Shown here piece by piece: positions 1-9,934 of a stretch of DNA of 64,000 nt. Where the stretch lies: the NCBI GenBank assembly GCA_045636385.1, contig JAZTXK010000078.1, positions 186,001 through 250,000 of the forward strand, written 5' to 3'. The notes beneath the pieces were generated by a model, which was not told the origin of the DNA, made no database searches, and saw only the letters and a program-made list of their open reading frames with translations. This DNA is from CAG-390 sp045636385. GTDB taxonomy: Bacteria > Bacillota > Clostridia > Oscillospirales > CAG-272. A program made the position numbers and the translations under genes. The first letter of the stretch is position 1; each line of letters starts with the position of its first letter.

Positions 1-1298
1 TTTTCCTCTTCGCAAAGCTTAACGACTTCATTCGCAAGCTCGATCGCGCCGTTTCCGCCGTCTGCCCATACAGTCGAAAGGATAGTCTTAACACCGAGTT
101 CGGAGCACTTATCAATTACGAGTTTGATCTCTGCTTCGGTATCGGTCGGGAACTTGTTGACTGCGACAACACAAGGAAGCTTATAAACGTCCTTGATATT
201 GGAAACGTGACGAAGGAGGTTAGGAATACCCGCTTCAAGCGCAACAAGGTTCTCTTCTCCGAGAGCGGTTTTGGGAAGTCCGCCGTGCATCTTGAGAGCG
301 CGGATAGTAGCTACCATAACAACAGCATCGGGCTTGAGTCCCGCATAACGGCACTTGATGTCAAGGAACTTCTCTGCTCCGAGGTCTGCACCGAATCCTG
401 CTTCGGTAACACAATACTCACCGAGGCGGAGTGCCATCTTGGTCGCTGTTACGGTATTACAACCGTGTGCAATATTTGCGAAAGGACCGCCGTGAACGAG
501 CGCGGGAGTACCCTCGAGAGTCTGAACAAGGTTGGGGCTCATTGCATCCTTAAGAAGTGCCGCCATAGCTCCTACAGCCTTGAGATCGCCTGCAGTAACG
601 GGCTTGTCGTCATAGGTGTAACCGACTACAATACGAGAAAGTCTTTCCTTGAGGTCTGTAATCGAGTTAGCGAGGCAGAATACTGCCATGATCTCGGATG
701 CAACGGTAATATCGTATCCGTCTTCACGAGGAATGCCGTTAACCTTGCTTCCAAGTCCGTTTACGATCGCGCGAAGCTGGCGGTCGTTCATATCAACACA
801 ACGCTTCCAGGTGATTCTTCTGGGGTCGATATTAAGAGCGTTGCCCTGATAGATATGGTTATCAAGCATTGCCGCAAGAAGGTTATTAGCCGCACCGATC
901 GCGTGGAAGTCACCGGTAAAGTGAAGGTTGATATCCTCCATAGGAACTACCTGAGCGTATCCACCGCCTGCAGCGCCACCCTTGATTCCGAAAACGGGAC
1001 CGAGCGAGGGCTCACGGAGTGCCGCGATAGATTTCTTACCTATCTTGCGAAGTCCGTCCGCGAGACCGATCGAAGTGGTGGTCTTTCCTTCTCCTGCGGG
1101 AGTGGGGGTGATAGCGGTTACAAGAACGAGCTTTCCGTTCTTTTCGGGAGTATCGGCAAGAAGGTTTCTATCAATCTTCGCCTTATATTTGCCGTACTGA
1201 TCAAGATACTTCTCGTCGATTCCGGCGGTTTCGGCGATTTCGGTTATGGGACGCAGTTTTGTCTGCTGAGCGATTTCAATATCGGATAAGTATGCCAT
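1..1298 (-). CDS. fhs: Formate--tetrahydrofolate ligase (3' end outside window)
   Basis: This cytoplasmic enzyme joins formate to tetrahydrofolate using ATP, giving 10-formyl-THF for one-carbon metabolism or the acetyl-CoA pathway. The reverse strand reads from ATG at 1296-1298, with an AGGAGAAG ribosome-binding site just upstream, and stays open to base 1. That is about 432 codons of a family usually near 556, so the C-terminus lies outside the window. The N-terminus begins MAYLSDIEIAQ. The ATP-binding P-loop TPAGEGKTTT lies near residues 66-75, followed by the family motifs REPSLGPVFGIKGGAAGGG and HFTGDFHAI. It is the last gene of the long minus-strand run and starts 28 bases after the sulfatase stop. 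Confidence 0.96.
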   Translation of the reverse strand, partial: MAYLSDIEIAQQTKLRPITEIAETAGIDEKYLDQYGKYKAKIDRNLLADTPEKNGKLVLVTAITPTPAGEGKTTTSIGLADGLRKIGKKSIAALREPSLGPVFGIKGGAAGGGYAQVVPMEDINLHFTGDFHAIGAANNLLAAMLDNHIYQGNALNIDPRRITWKRCVDMNDRQLRAIVNGLGSKVNGIPREDGYDITVASEIMAVFCLANSITDLKERLSRIVVGYTYDDKPVTAGDLKAVGAMAALLKDAMSPNLVQTLEGTPALVHGGPFANIAHGCNTVTATKMALRLGEYCVTEAGFGADLGAEKFLDIKCRYAGLKPDAVVMVATIRALKMHGGLPKTALGEENLVALEAGIPNLLRHVSNIKDVYKLPCVVAVNKFPTDTEAEIKLVIDKCSELGVKTILSTVWADGGNGAIELANEVVKLCEEE

Positions 1299-1326
1299 TT
1301 TTCTTCTCCTTAAACATTAAGAATAA

Positions 1327-2865
1327 TTATACTTTGCCGCCGAAACTGTGTCTGTCATACTGACCGCCACCCGTTACAGCTTCATTTTTGCCGTCAAAAT
1401 CAGGATTTACGTATTTAGCGAACCAATCATCAAGCTCGCTTGCCATATTGGCAATGATACCCGAATAGCCAGGATCATCATATAGATTATTGTATTCATC
1501 AGGATCTGCGTTAAGATCGTAAAGCTCACAAGGACCGGGATAACGAAGAACAAGCTTATAGTCCTTATTGCGGATCATTCTGCAAGGTCCGTATTCGTCA
1601 AAAACAACGACGTTCTCTCTTGCGCGCTCGTCGCTTCCTTCAAGAAGCGGCTTGAAGCTTACGCCCGGCTGCTCGGGATCAGGAGTATTTTCTACTCCGG
1701 CAATATCAAGGAGCGTCGGGAAAAGGTCGTAATGACTGAGCATTTCTTCAGAAACTCGCTGTCCCTCAAATCTACCGGGAGCGGCAATAATCGCGGGAAC
1801 CTTAACCGAAGTATCATACATATTAACCGGCTTGGTTCCGTTACCCTTGCCCCAGATACCGTGGTGACCCATGTTCATACCGTTGTCAGCAGTAAATACG
1901 ATAACGGTGTTGTCAAGGATTCCTTCGGCTTCAAGTCTGTCAAGAAGTCTGCCGATATTCTCATCCATTGCGCTGATAGCCGCATAATAACCGGTAAGGC
2001 TTTCTCTGCGATGCTCCTGCCAAGTCTCGGGGATGGGAGGATAATTCATCTGCGAATATCTGATGCCGGGGTGAGACTGCGAATTCCATTCCTCAAGAGT
2101 GATCTTACCGAATCTCGTCCAGTTATGAGGAGGAAGATTGGGAGTGGAGTCAAACTCGCAATCCTTATACATATCGATATACTCTTTCTTATGATGAACA
2201 GCAGACCAGGGGGAATGAGGAGCTGTGTAGCTTACCGAGAGGTAGAAGGGCTTTTCCTTATCTCGCGTGTCGAGGAACTCGATCGCGTTATCGGTGATAA
2301 CGTCGGTAACGTACTCGTTCTCAAGCATATTGATCTTACCGTCGACAAGCATCATAGGATAGAAATAGTTATCTCCACCAAGAGCAATAGTCTTCCAATA
2401 GGTATAACCCGCCTGAGGAGTTGCACTGTCTCCTATATGCCACTTGCCCGAAAGAGCACACTCGTATCCGGCTTTCGCCATCTCACCGGTGATAGTTCTG
2501 TGAGGTGCAAGATACTGAATGGGAGTGTCACCCGTGATCTGGCTCTTACCCCAAGCGTAATACCACGGAAGTCCTTCCTTTTCATAAGCTTTCAGCAGAT
2601 CTTCGTTGATCTTATCATCCGAGAGATTACCCTTTGCAAGCCAATCGTGAACGCCGTGAGAAGAAGGCATCTTGCCGCACATTATAGACGCACGCGCAGG
2701 TGAGCAAACAGGAGAGGCGCAGAAGAAATTCTCGAATCTTACACCCATATTGGCAAGTCGGTCAAGATTCGGTGTCTTCAATTCCTTATTGCCCGCGCAA
2801 CCCATCGCCCATGCTCCGTGGTCATCGGAGAGAATAAACAGGAAATTAGGTCTATTGTTTTTCAT
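1327..2865 (-). CDS. Sulfatase (alkaline phosphatase superfamily, Cys-type)
   Basis: Sulfatases hydrolyse sulfate esters, usually on glycans, using a formylglycine made from an active-site Cys or Ser. The protein (512 aa) has the N-terminal metal pair in ILSDDHG (about 11-17), the CxPxR signature as VCSPAR with the modifiable Cys at residue 54, and a later ADNG metal motif. I chose ATG at 2863-2865 because GAGG lies about six bases upstream of it; an in-frame ATG four codons earlier lacks such a site. No signal peptide is evident, so it may act on imported sugars. A maturase (anSME or FGE) is needed but is not in the window. The substrate is unknown. The flippase gene is upstream. Confidence 0.9.
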   Translation of the reverse strand: MKNNRPNFLFILSDDHGAWAMGCAGNKELKTPNLDRLANMGVRFENFFCASPVCSPARASIMCGKMPSSHGVHDWLAKGNLSDDKINEDLLKAYEKEGLPWYYAWGKSQITGDTPIQYLAPHRTITGEMAKAGYECALSGKWHIGDSATPQAGYTYWKTIALGGDNYFYPMMLVDGKINMLENEYVTDVITDNAIEFLDTRDKEKPFYLSVSYTAPHSPWSAVHHKKEYIDMYKDCEFDSTPNLPPHNWTRFGKITLEEWNSQSHPGIRYSQMNYPPIPETWQEHRRESLTGYYAAISAMDENIGRLLDRLEAEGILDNTVIVFTADNGMNMGHHGIWGKGNGTKPVNMYDTSVKVPAIIAAPGRFEGQRVSEEMLSHYDLFPTLLDIAGVENTPDPEQPGVSFKPLLEGSDERARENVVVFDEYGPCRMIRNKDYKLVLRYPGPCELYDLNADPDEYNNLYDDPGYSGIIANMASELDDWFAKYVNPDFDGKNEAVTGGGQYDRHSFGGKV

Positions 2866-2891
2866 TATTAACCTCATAAAATTTCAACGTT

Positions 2892-4331
2892 TTACGCCGC
2901 GCGCGCAAATTTTGAAATCACTTTTTTGATTATCGGCATAATACCGACAATAATCGGTTTAATATTCAGTAACACTATTAAAATAAATGCTATCGCCTGA
3001 TAATATATCCATCCTTCAACCTCAAATACCATCGTCAGAGCCTGCAAGCAAAGCACCCCTGTGTTGACGATCAGCTTAAGGGGCTGAACGTTAAATTTAA
3101 TATACTTCTGAGCATTTACGGCTCGAATAACAAAGACGGTAAGATATCCCGCAATTGCACCAATTGCCGCGCCTTGAGCCGCCTTGATCGGATCGAAACG
3201 CTCGAGTATATACGGGATCGCAATAAAACTTACTCCAATATTTGCCGCAGCGCCCGCCATTGAAGTCAAAAGCGAGAGCACGCTTTTCTTTTTAACAAGA
3301 TATACGCTTCCGAGGAACGTAGCCAATGCAAGAAATACGGTTGCGATTATGAGAGTCGGCATATACTGCCACGCCTCATAAAAGGATTCGTTCATCAGAA
3401 GAACCGTGAATATCTTTGAAAACGCAACAAGCCCAGCGCCCGCCATGAACATAAGTCCGAGATAGCTTTTGAATACGCTTGAATAAAAGCTTCCTCTGTC
3501 ACTGTCAGTTGCATCTGTGACAGCGGAAAGTTGCCATGCTTCCGTGAAGATCGTAGTCAGCAAGGTGATTGCCGTTGGAATCTTATATGCCGCGGCAAAA
3601 ATTCCGTTTACGTCGTCGCCGCAGTAATGCGCTACCATAAATCTGTTTGCTACGCTGTTGATCCAGAGAAATACGGTAGTCGGGATCATCGGAACACTGT
3701 ATTTCAGCATACTGACGATGCATTCCTTTTTAACGTACTTAAACTTGAAATCGCGGTGAAGCTTCATCGCGAATATCAGGAATACCGTAACGAGTACGTT
3801 CGCAACCACTACCGAAAGCACGTATCCGAGAATGCCCATATCGAAGCATACAAGGAAAATAATATTAAAGGCAATATTTAATGCCGTATTTATTATTCCT
3901 TGCAGGGCGTACATTTTGGTATAGCCGAGACCTCTGACGTAATATGAAACCGCGCATTGAAAATTTGCCGTAATGACAAACACAACGATCAGCCAATTGT
4001 ATCCGTCAAAGTAGTCAAGGTACCAAAGAAGCGGTGAAAGCAGGAGAAATATTGCGCTGCCGATCAGCAGAACCGCCATTCCCGAAGAATAGACTTCTCT
4101 TTTCTTCTCTCCCGCATCTATTGCAAAACGGAAAATTCCGTCATACATACCTATTGCGGCAAGCGGCATTAAAAGATTCGCCGCTTGCGTGATGAGGTCG
4201 ACCGTCGAATACTCTGCAGTTGACAAAAGCGCGGTATAGAGCGGCATAAGCAGAAATACCATAACCTTCGACGAGAAGGTGCCGATGCCGAATATCAGCG
4301 TATTTGACAAGAGCTTTTTATATTTATTCAT
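2892..4331 (-). CDS. Polysaccharide biosynthesis flippase (Wzx/MATE-like)
   Basis: This is a 479-aa integral membrane protein with about 12 to 14 hydrophobic segments spread along its whole length. The N-terminus, with FGIGTFSSKVMVFLLMPLYT, is typical of the oligosaccharide-flippase branch of the MOP superfamily, which moves lipid-linked sugars across the membrane. The C-terminal helix is followed by a basic tail. It lies 39 bases downstream of yebC and 26 bases upstream of the sulfatase on the same strand. No glycosyltransferases are next to it, so the cargo cannot be inferred. A spore-related or teichoic-acid-type role is possible but is not shown by the sequence. Confidence 0.85.
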   Translation of the reverse strand: MNKYKKLLSNTLIFGIGTFSSKVMVFLLMPLYTALLSTAEYSTVDLITQAANLLMPLAAIGMYDGIFRFAIDAGEKKREVYSSGMAVLLIGSAIFLLLSPLLWYLDYFDGYNWLIVVFVITANFQCAVSYYVRGLGYTKMYALQGIINTALNIAFNIIFLVCFDMGILGYVLSVVVANVLVTVFLIFAMKLHRDFKFKYVKKECIVSMLKYSVPMIPTTVFLWINSVANRFMVAHYCGDDVNGIFAAAYKIPTAITLLTTIFTEAWQLSAVTDATDSDRGSFYSSVFKSYLGLMFMAGAGLVAFSKIFTVLLMNESFYEAWQYMPTLIIATVFLALATFLGSVYLVKKKSVLSLLTSMAGAAANIGVSFIAIPYILERFDPIKAAQGAAIGAIAGYLTVFVIRAVNAQKYIKFNVQPLKLIVNTGVLCLQALTMVFEVEGWIYYQAIAFILIVLLNIKPIIVGIMPIIKKVISKFARAA

Positions 4332-4370
4332 TGTGTGCTAACCTCTGTATTTTCCGCACACGCGGATATA

Positions 4371-5102
4371 TTAGTCTGCGTTCTCCCAGTTGTGGTAAAC
4401 GTTCATAACGTCATCATCGTCCTCGAGCTTTTCGAGAAGAAGTCCCATAAACTTGATATCATCCTCGCTTGTAAGCTCAACGGTATTCTGAGGAACCTTG
4501 GTCTTTTCGGCGGACTCGAGCTTGTAGCCTGCAGCCTCAAGAGCCTCGGAAACAGCGTAAAGATCCTCGGGCTCGGTATAGATTTCAAAGATATCTTCAT
4601 CTGCAACGAAATCAGCGGCACCCGCCTCGAGAGAAGCCTCCATGAGAACGTCCTCGTCGATATCGCCGTCTTCATTGTTGATGATGATAATACCCTTATC
4701 GTCAAACATAAAGCTTACGCAACCCGAGTTACCGAGATTACCGTGGTACTTGGAGAAGTAGGAACGAACGTTACCTACGGTACGGTTACGGTTATCGGTG
4801 GTAGTCTCAACGATTACTGCAACACCGGAGGGACCGTAGCCTTCATAGGTGATTGCTTCAAAGTTAGAGTTATCGGAACCCATCGCCTTTTTGATGGTGC
4901 GCTCGATATTATCGTTGGGAACGTTGTTAGACTTCGCCTTCTGAATAAGGTCGCGAAGCTTAGAGTTGGAAGCGGGATCGGGACCGCTTTCCTTAACTGC
5001 GATGGTAATTTCCTTACCGATCTTGGTAAAGACCTTCGCCTTCTGCGCGTCGGTCTTTTCCTTCTTGTGCTTGATGTTACTCCATTTGCTATGTCCGGAC
5101 AT
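4371..5102 (-). CDS. yebC: YebC/PmpR-family protein (TACO1 homologue)
   Basis: The 243-aa protein starts MSGHSKWSNIKHKKEKTDAQ, the hallmark N-terminus of the YebC/TACO1 family, and has full family length. Members were long called DNA-binding regulators. More recent work assigns at least some of them to relieving ribosome stalling at proline-rich stretches, so the exact role here is open. The C-terminal part is strongly acidic (the run LEDDDDV near the end), as is common. It follows argS by 31 bases on the same strand, so it is probably co-transcribed with it. Confidence 0.95.
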   Translation of the reverse strand: MSGHSKWSNIKHKKEKTDAQKAKVFTKIGKEITIAVKESGPDPASNSKLRDLIQKAKSNNVPNDNIERTIKKAMGSDNSNFEAITYEGYGPSGVAVIVETTTDNRNRTVGNVRSYFSKYHGNLGNSGCVSFMFDDKGIIIINNEDGDIDEDVLMEASLEAGAADFVADEDIFEIYTEPEDLYAVSEALEAAGYKLESAEKTKVPQNTVELTSEDDIKFMGLLLEKLEDDDDVMNVYHNWENAD

Positions 5103-5133
5103 TGTTTTATACCTCGTTAATTAATAAATTTCT

Positions 5134-6852
5134 TTAGATTTGCTCGGTCTTCTTCAAGCAGATAAGCTCAAATGCGGTGCCGAGGATGGATTTGGTTGCG
5201 GCAGTAAGAGCGACACGGGTAGAAACCACTTCGGGATCTGTTTCGGTCAAAATACCGCAGTTATGATAGAATCTGTTGAATGCTGCCGCGAGATCTATAA
5301 TATATCTTGTGATATAGAAAGGCTCGTAGTTTTCGATAGCAGCCTCTACTCTCTCGGGGAAGATCGAGATCACACGAAGGAGATCGTGCTCTTCTTCGGT
5401 CGTAGCCTTAAAGGAATCACCGATCTTAATATCTGCCGCCTTCGAAAGAACGGAACAGGTACGCGCGTAGGTATACTGAACGTAAGGTCCTGTATTTCCG
5501 TCGTATGAAAGCGCATCCTCAAGCATAAAGTTGATATCCTTGATTCTGTTATTGGAAAGGTAGTAGAATACGATCGCGCCTACGCCAACCTTTTCCGCGA
5601 TCTCACGCTTCTTCTCTTCCGCCATATCGGGATTCTTTTCACCCGTGATCTGATATACCTTTTCGATTGCCTGAGCAAAGAGGTCCTTGAGAAGAATTAC
5701 GTTGCCGGTTCTTGTTGCGAGCTTTGCTCCGTTGATGCTGACGGTACCGTAAGGAACGTGAACAAGCTCGTTCGACCAATCGTAGCCCATAAGCTCTACA
5801 ACCTTAAACCACTGTGCGAAATGGAGGGACTGACCTGCAGAAGTTACGTAAATGCACTTATCAAATTTGTATTCGTTCTTGCGGTAAACGGCAGCCGCGA
5901 TATCACGGGTAGGATACAGAGTAGAACCGTCGCGCTTGAGAATGAGACAAGGGGGCATATCGTATTCGGAGAGATCAACGATCGAAGCTCCGTCGTCGAT
6001 CTTCATAATTCCCGAAGCACGAAGCTTCTCAACCTGCGCGGGCATCTTATCGGTATAGAAGCTTTCGCCGTTATAAGAGTCGAATTCGATTCCAAGCTGT
6101 GCATAAGTTTTCTCGTATTCCTCAAGGCTTATCTTGATGAACCACTTCCAAAGCTCGATATTCTCGGGATCGTTGTGCTCAAGCTTAGTGAATTCGGCAC
6201 GAGCATCGTCGTTAAGAGACGGATTGTTTTCAGCTTCGGCGTGGAACTTGACGTAAAGCTCAACGAGTTTGTCTATTCCGCCCTGCTCGATGTCTTCCTT
6301 GCAGCCCCAAAGTCTGTATGCGACGATAAGCTTACCGAACTGAGTACCCCAGTCACCGAGATGATTGATGCCGATGCAATCGAATCCGGCAAACTCATGA
6401 AGCTTCTTGAGCGAATGACCGATTACGGTAGTGCCGAGATGTCCGATGTGGAAAGGCTTTGCGACGTTAGGAGAGGAATAGTCAAGAACGACTGTCTTTC
6501 CGTGTCCGTTTTCGGGAGAACCGTACTTTTCACCCTTTGCGAAGACTTCGCGAAGAACGTCGTTTGCGAGCGCGGTGCTGTCGATCTTGAAATTGAGATA
6601 TCCGTTTACAGCCTCTGCCTTGATAGCTTCATCAGCGGGAAAACTCTCGGCAAGTGCCATAGCGATCTGGATAGGAGAGCGGCGGAGCATCTTGCTGAGT
6701 TTAAAGCAAGGAAGCGCTATATCACCCATTGAGGTATCCGTGGGATACTCAAGAAGACCGAGTATTTCGGATTCCGAAAGCGAAGCTCCTGCAAAAGAGG
6801 TTGCAACAGATTCGGAAATCGTCTTTGCGATATTTAACTTAAATGTTTTCAT
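5134..6852 (-). CDS. argS: Arginyl-tRNA synthetase
   Basis: This class I synthetase charges tRNA-Arg with arginine in the cytoplasm. At 572 aa it has normal length. The HIGH signature is perfect (FHIGHLG, His 135 to His 138), preceded by the conserved DYSSPNVAKP. An N-terminal Arg-tRNA-synthetase additional domain covers about residues 1-100. The C-terminal anticodon-binding helical domain ends ICLKKTEQI, close to the usual ending. A classic KMSKS is not obvious, which is common for ArgRS; GNVILLKDL lies at the expected region. The start is 20 bases downstream of recN, two genes after argR in the same run. No T-box leader lies in front. Confidence 0.97.
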   Translation of the reverse strand: MKTFKLNIAKTISESVATSFAGASLSESEILGLLEYPTDTSMGDIALPCFKLSKMLRRSPIQIAMALAESFPADEAIKAEAVNGYLNFKIDSTALANDVLREVFAKGEKYGSPENGHGKTVVLDYSSPNVAKPFHIGHLGTTVIGHSLKKLHEFAGFDCIGINHLGDWGTQFGKLIVAYRLWGCKEDIEQGGIDKLVELYVKFHAEAENNPSLNDDARAEFTKLEHNDPENIELWKWFIKISLEEYEKTYAQLGIEFDSYNGESFYTDKMPAQVEKLRASGIMKIDDGASIVDLSEYDMPPCLILKRDGSTLYPTRDIAAAVYRKNEYKFDKCIYVTSAGQSLHFAQWFKVVELMGYDWSNELVHVPYGTVSINGAKLATRTGNVILLKDLFAQAIEKVYQITGEKNPDMAEEKKREIAEKVGVGAIVFYYLSNNRIKDINFMLEDALSYDGNTGPYVQYTYARTCSVLSKAADIKIGDSFKATTEEEHDLLRVISIFPERVEAAIENYEPFYITRYIIDLAAAFNRFYHNCGILTETDPEVVSTRVALTAATKSILGTAFELICLKKTEQI

Positions 6853-6872
6853 AATTATTTACCATCCGTATA

Positions 6873-8555
6873 TTAATATGTTTTACCTTCGTTTATCATA
6901 TCTATTGCCGCAAGCCTTTGAGACTCGGAGACGTTGATTCCACCAAGTATCCTTGCGGTTTCTTCAATTCTGCCCATTTCGTCAAGCTCGGAAACGGTCG
7001 TTTCAGCTCGCCCGTCCACTTCGGTCTTTGATACCCAAAGATGAGTGTGGGCAAGCGACGCGATCTGCGCTGAATGGGTAACGGACAGAACCTGCGCCGA
7101 GCGAGCGGCTTGTTTCAATTTAATTCCGACTTTTCGTGAAGTCTTTCCCGATATTCCACTGTCAACCTCATCGAATATCAAGGTCGATATGGAATCGGCT
7201 CCCGCGACGGCGCATTTTATAGCGAGCATCACTCTTGAGAGCTCACCGCCCGAGGCTGATTTTGATAGAGGCAACAGGGGTTCACCGGGATTTGCGGCAA
7301 TCAAGAATTCAACCATGTCCTTGCCGTAATCATTGAAATCCTCACACTCGGAAACGGTGATGGAAAACCTGACCTTCGGCATATCGAGGAAGTGCAGTAT
7401 TTCACAAACCTCTTTTTCAATGACCATTGAAGCCGCCGAACGCGCAGAAGTTATTTCCTTTGCTATACCGTTAAGCTCCGATCTGATCCTTGCCTCCTGT
7501 GCCGATAATTCTTCAATTCTGCCGTCGGAGTTTTCAATCGTATCAAGATCGCGTTTTGCCTTTTCGCCGAATTCGATGATCTCGTCAACCGTGCTGCCGT
7601 ACTTTCTTTTCAGTCGGGTTATCAGCGCAAGTCTTGACTCGATCTCGTCAAGTCGTTTGCCGGGATCACTGTCGAGGTCGGAATCCTTGACGATTTGCAG
7701 CAATTCCGAAGCAATATCATCGAGCTCGTAAGTACAGCTTCGCAGTCTCGCGGCAAGCTCGGAAAATTCGGGTACAACGTCGGCAACCTTGGCAACAGCT
7801 TCTGCGGCGTGCAAAGCCAACGAAGATGCAGTAATTCCCTTTTCATTAGTACAAAGAGTTCTTGCCGCGGCGTCCGTATGCTTTTTTATTCGCTCTGCAG
7901 ACCTAAGCTTTTCGCGTTCCCTGACGAGCTCGTCTTCCTCGCCGTTTTTTAACTTTGCGGAAGAAATCTCTTTGATTTGAAATTCAAGCATATCCTTCAT
8001 ACGCAAAAGCTCAAGAGAATTTTTACGCACCGCGGAAATATCCGACTTCAGTTGCTTCCAATTATAATATTTTTCGCGATATGCGCATAATTTATCATCG
8101 GTCTTTGCGAAAGTATCTATAAGCTCAAATCGTTCGTTTTCGTCGGCAAGCCTTAGACTATCGTGCTGACCGTGTATCGAAATAAGGAGCGCTCCGACCC
8201 GTCGCATCAGCTGCTGAGTAACTCCTCTGCCGTCAATTCGGCAAACAGATTTTCCTTCACTCGTAAGCGACCTTTCGAGCGTGATTTCGGAATCATTAGT
8301 CTCAAACCCCAACTCGTGCAAAGAATCAACCGATTTTTCCGAAAGCTCAGAGAACACGGCACTCACAAGTGCCTTCTTCTCCCCGCTTCTAAGCAGATCG
8401 CGCGCTATTTTATTACATACTAAAAAATTAATACTGTCGGTTATAACGGACTTACCTGCTCCGGTTTCACCCGTGAACACCGAAAGTCCATCGTTAAACT
8501 CTATTTCAAGATCTCGGATAACCGCCATATTTTGAATATGCAACGATTTCAGCAT
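6873..8555 (-). CDS. recN: DNA repair protein RecN
   Basis: RecN is an SMC-like ATPase that gathers DNA ends during double-strand-break repair. The 560-aa protein has Walker A GETGAGKS at residues 29-36, a long central heptad-rich coiled-coil region (about 150-370), the ABC signature SASGGELSRVMLAIK and Walker B LIFDEVDSGISG. Its length is normal for the family. It lies directly downstream of argR, 13 bases apart, exactly as in other Firmicutes. It is probably read from the nusB promoter. No separate LexA-type operator was seen in the short gap. Confidence 0.97.
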   Translation of the reverse strand: MLKSLHIQNMAVIRDLEIEFNDGLSVFTGETGAGKSVITDSINFLVCNKIARDLLRSGEKKALVSAVFSELSEKSVDSLHELGFETNDSEITLERSLTSEGKSVCRIDGRGVTQQLMRRVGALLISIHGQHDSLRLADENERFELIDTFAKTDDKLCAYREKYYNWKQLKSDISAVRKNSLELLRMKDMLEFQIKEISSAKLKNGEEDELVREREKLRSAERIKKHTDAAARTLCTNEKGITASSLALHAAEAVAKVADVVPEFSELAARLRSCTYELDDIASELLQIVKDSDLDSDPGKRLDEIESRLALITRLKRKYGSTVDEIIEFGEKAKRDLDTIENSDGRIEELSAQEARIRSELNGIAKEITSARSAASMVIEKEVCEILHFLDMPKVRFSITVSECEDFNDYGKDMVEFLIAANPGEPLLPLSKSASGGELSRVMLAIKCAVAGADSISTLIFDEVDSGISGKTSRKVGIKLKQAARSAQVLSVTHSAQIASLAHTHLWVSKTEVDGRAETTVSELDEMGRIEETARILGGINVSESQRLAAIDMINEGKTY

Positions 8556-8568
8556 ATCGTATCCTCAA

Positions 8569-9024
8569 TTATATGGTGTCAAGCAGAGCGTGAATTCTCG
8601 CGCTGAGATCCTTGGCTGCTGCCTCGCTTCTGACAACCATAATGATCGTATCATCGCCCGCAACGCATCCGAGAATATCGTTTGAATCTATAGAATCAAG
8701 TCCTGTAGCAACGGCAGTTGCAAGTCCGGGGTAGGTTTTGACAACAATATTATTCATTGCGTAATCGACACCGATGATCGAGCTTACCAGCGCGCGATTG
8801 AACTTGATAGAAGGAATTACATCGCTCGGAGCAGGAACGGTATATCTGTACGAACCGCGCCCCGTTAAAACCTTTGTCAACTTCAGTTCTCTGATGTCTC
8901 TTGAAACGGTTGCCTGAGTGACCTGAAAGCCCTCCTTGCGGAGCATACCGATTAAGTCCTCTTGAGTTTCTATCTCATATCTTGTGATCAATGCAATGAT
9001 CTTTTCCTGACGCAAATTTTTCAT
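8569..9024 (-). CDS. argR: Arginine repressor ArgR/AhrC
   Basis: This 151-aa hexameric regulator senses arginine and binds ARG boxes. The N-terminal winged helix (about 1-70) contains the family motif VTQATVSRDIRELKL. The C-terminal arginine-binding domain contains GCVAGDDTIIMVV, with the paired Asp residues that contact arginine. The start has a clear AAGGGGAT-type site upstream. It sits between nadK and recN, the usual place in Firmicutes. An ARG-box-like element lies beside the promoter that heads this operon (14499-14534), which suggests autoregulation. Confidence 0.97.
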   Translation of the reverse strand: MKNLRQEKIIALITRYEIETQEDLIGMLRKEGFQVTQATVSRDIRELKLTKVLTGRGSYRYTVPAPSDVIPSIKFNRALVSSIIGVDYAMNNIVVKTYPGLATAVATGLDSIDSNDILGCVAGDDTIIMVVRSEAAAKDLSARIHALLDTI

Positions 9025-9048
9025 TATAGCACAGATCCCCTTTATACG

Positions 9049-9906
9049 TTATATAGATCCAAGCTTTGAGCAAAGATCTTCATAGAAATTATGCTCCTTG
9101 ACGCGTAAGAGCTTTGCGACCTTATCTGATTTGGAAACGCGCACCGTCTGATTGCGCATAACCCTGATGTTGATTCTTCCGTCGATAGTCAGATAGAGAT
9201 AGGGCTCTCTGTCGCAAATATTCTTGACCTCGATGACCGAGCTATCCGAGAAGACGATAGGTCTGTCCTTGAAGGAGTGGGGACAAATCGGCGTAACACA
9301 GATAACGGGAGAGTTCGGTGCAAGGATCGGACCGCCCGCGGACAAGGAGTACGCGGTAGACCCTGAAGGAGAGGTTATGATCAAACCGTCTGCGCGGTAT
9401 GTACCCACGTTTTTTCCGTCCGCTTTTACTTGCATATCTACTATGCGCGCGATAGAGCCGTTTGAAATAACGGCGTCGTTGAGCGCACGGCTTACGTAAA
9501 GCGGCTTGCCGTTATGCCTTAACTCGATATCAAGCATCATGCGGTCTTCAAAATAATAATCTCCCGACATGACCTTTTCTATCAAGTCCATCTCGCTGAC
9601 CTCAAGAGAGGTCATATATCCGAGTCTGCCCTTATTAATACCAAGGATCGGAATATCGCGAGGAGCGGCTCTGCGAGCTGCCTCAAGCACTGTTCCGTCA
9701 CCGCCTACTACTACGACGAGATCTACGTTATCGTACATTCTGTCGGGTGACACGAATCTGACGCCCTCGCCCTCATCGATAATACCGCGAGCGTAAGTCG
9801 GCAGCAAGAGTTTTGCGCCGAGCGCGAGAAAGCGCGACGCCGCCTCTGCGGCTACGTCTGCCTTTTCCTGTATTTTGTAATTTGTTGTGATTGTAATAGT
9901 TTTCAT
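9049..9906 (-). CDS. nadK: NAD kinase
   Basis: NAD kinase makes NADP+ from NAD+ with ATP or polyphosphate. The 285-aa protein carries the diagnostic GGDGT motif at about residues 68-72, followed by GINKGRLGYMTSL. The second conserved block, SPSGSTAYSLSAGGPI, forms part of the NAD site. Length is typical. The gene lies 28 bases downstream of tlyA and 24 bases upstream of argR in the conserved Firmicutes order. Nothing unusual is visible. Confidence 0.97.
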   Translation of the reverse strand: MKTITITTNYKIQEKADVAAEAASRFLALGAKLLLPTYARGIIDEGEGVRFVSPDRMYDNVDLVVVVGGDGTVLEAARRAAPRDIPILGINKGRLGYMTSLEVSEMDLIEKVMSGDYYFEDRMMLDIELRHNGKPLYVSRALNDAVISNGSIARIVDMQVKADGKNVGTYRADGLIITSPSGSTAYSLSAGGPILAPNSPVICVTPICPHSFKDRPIVFSDSSVIEVKNICDREPYLYLTIDGRINIRVMRNQTVRVSKSDKVAKLLRVKEHNFYEDLCSKLGSI

Positions 9907-9934
9907 CTTTTTCTCCTAAATACCGAAGAAAATT

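Noticed and set aside
207..1289. A 360-codon plus-strand frame
   Set aside because: It lies opposite fhs, whose motifs on the minus strand are unmistakable.
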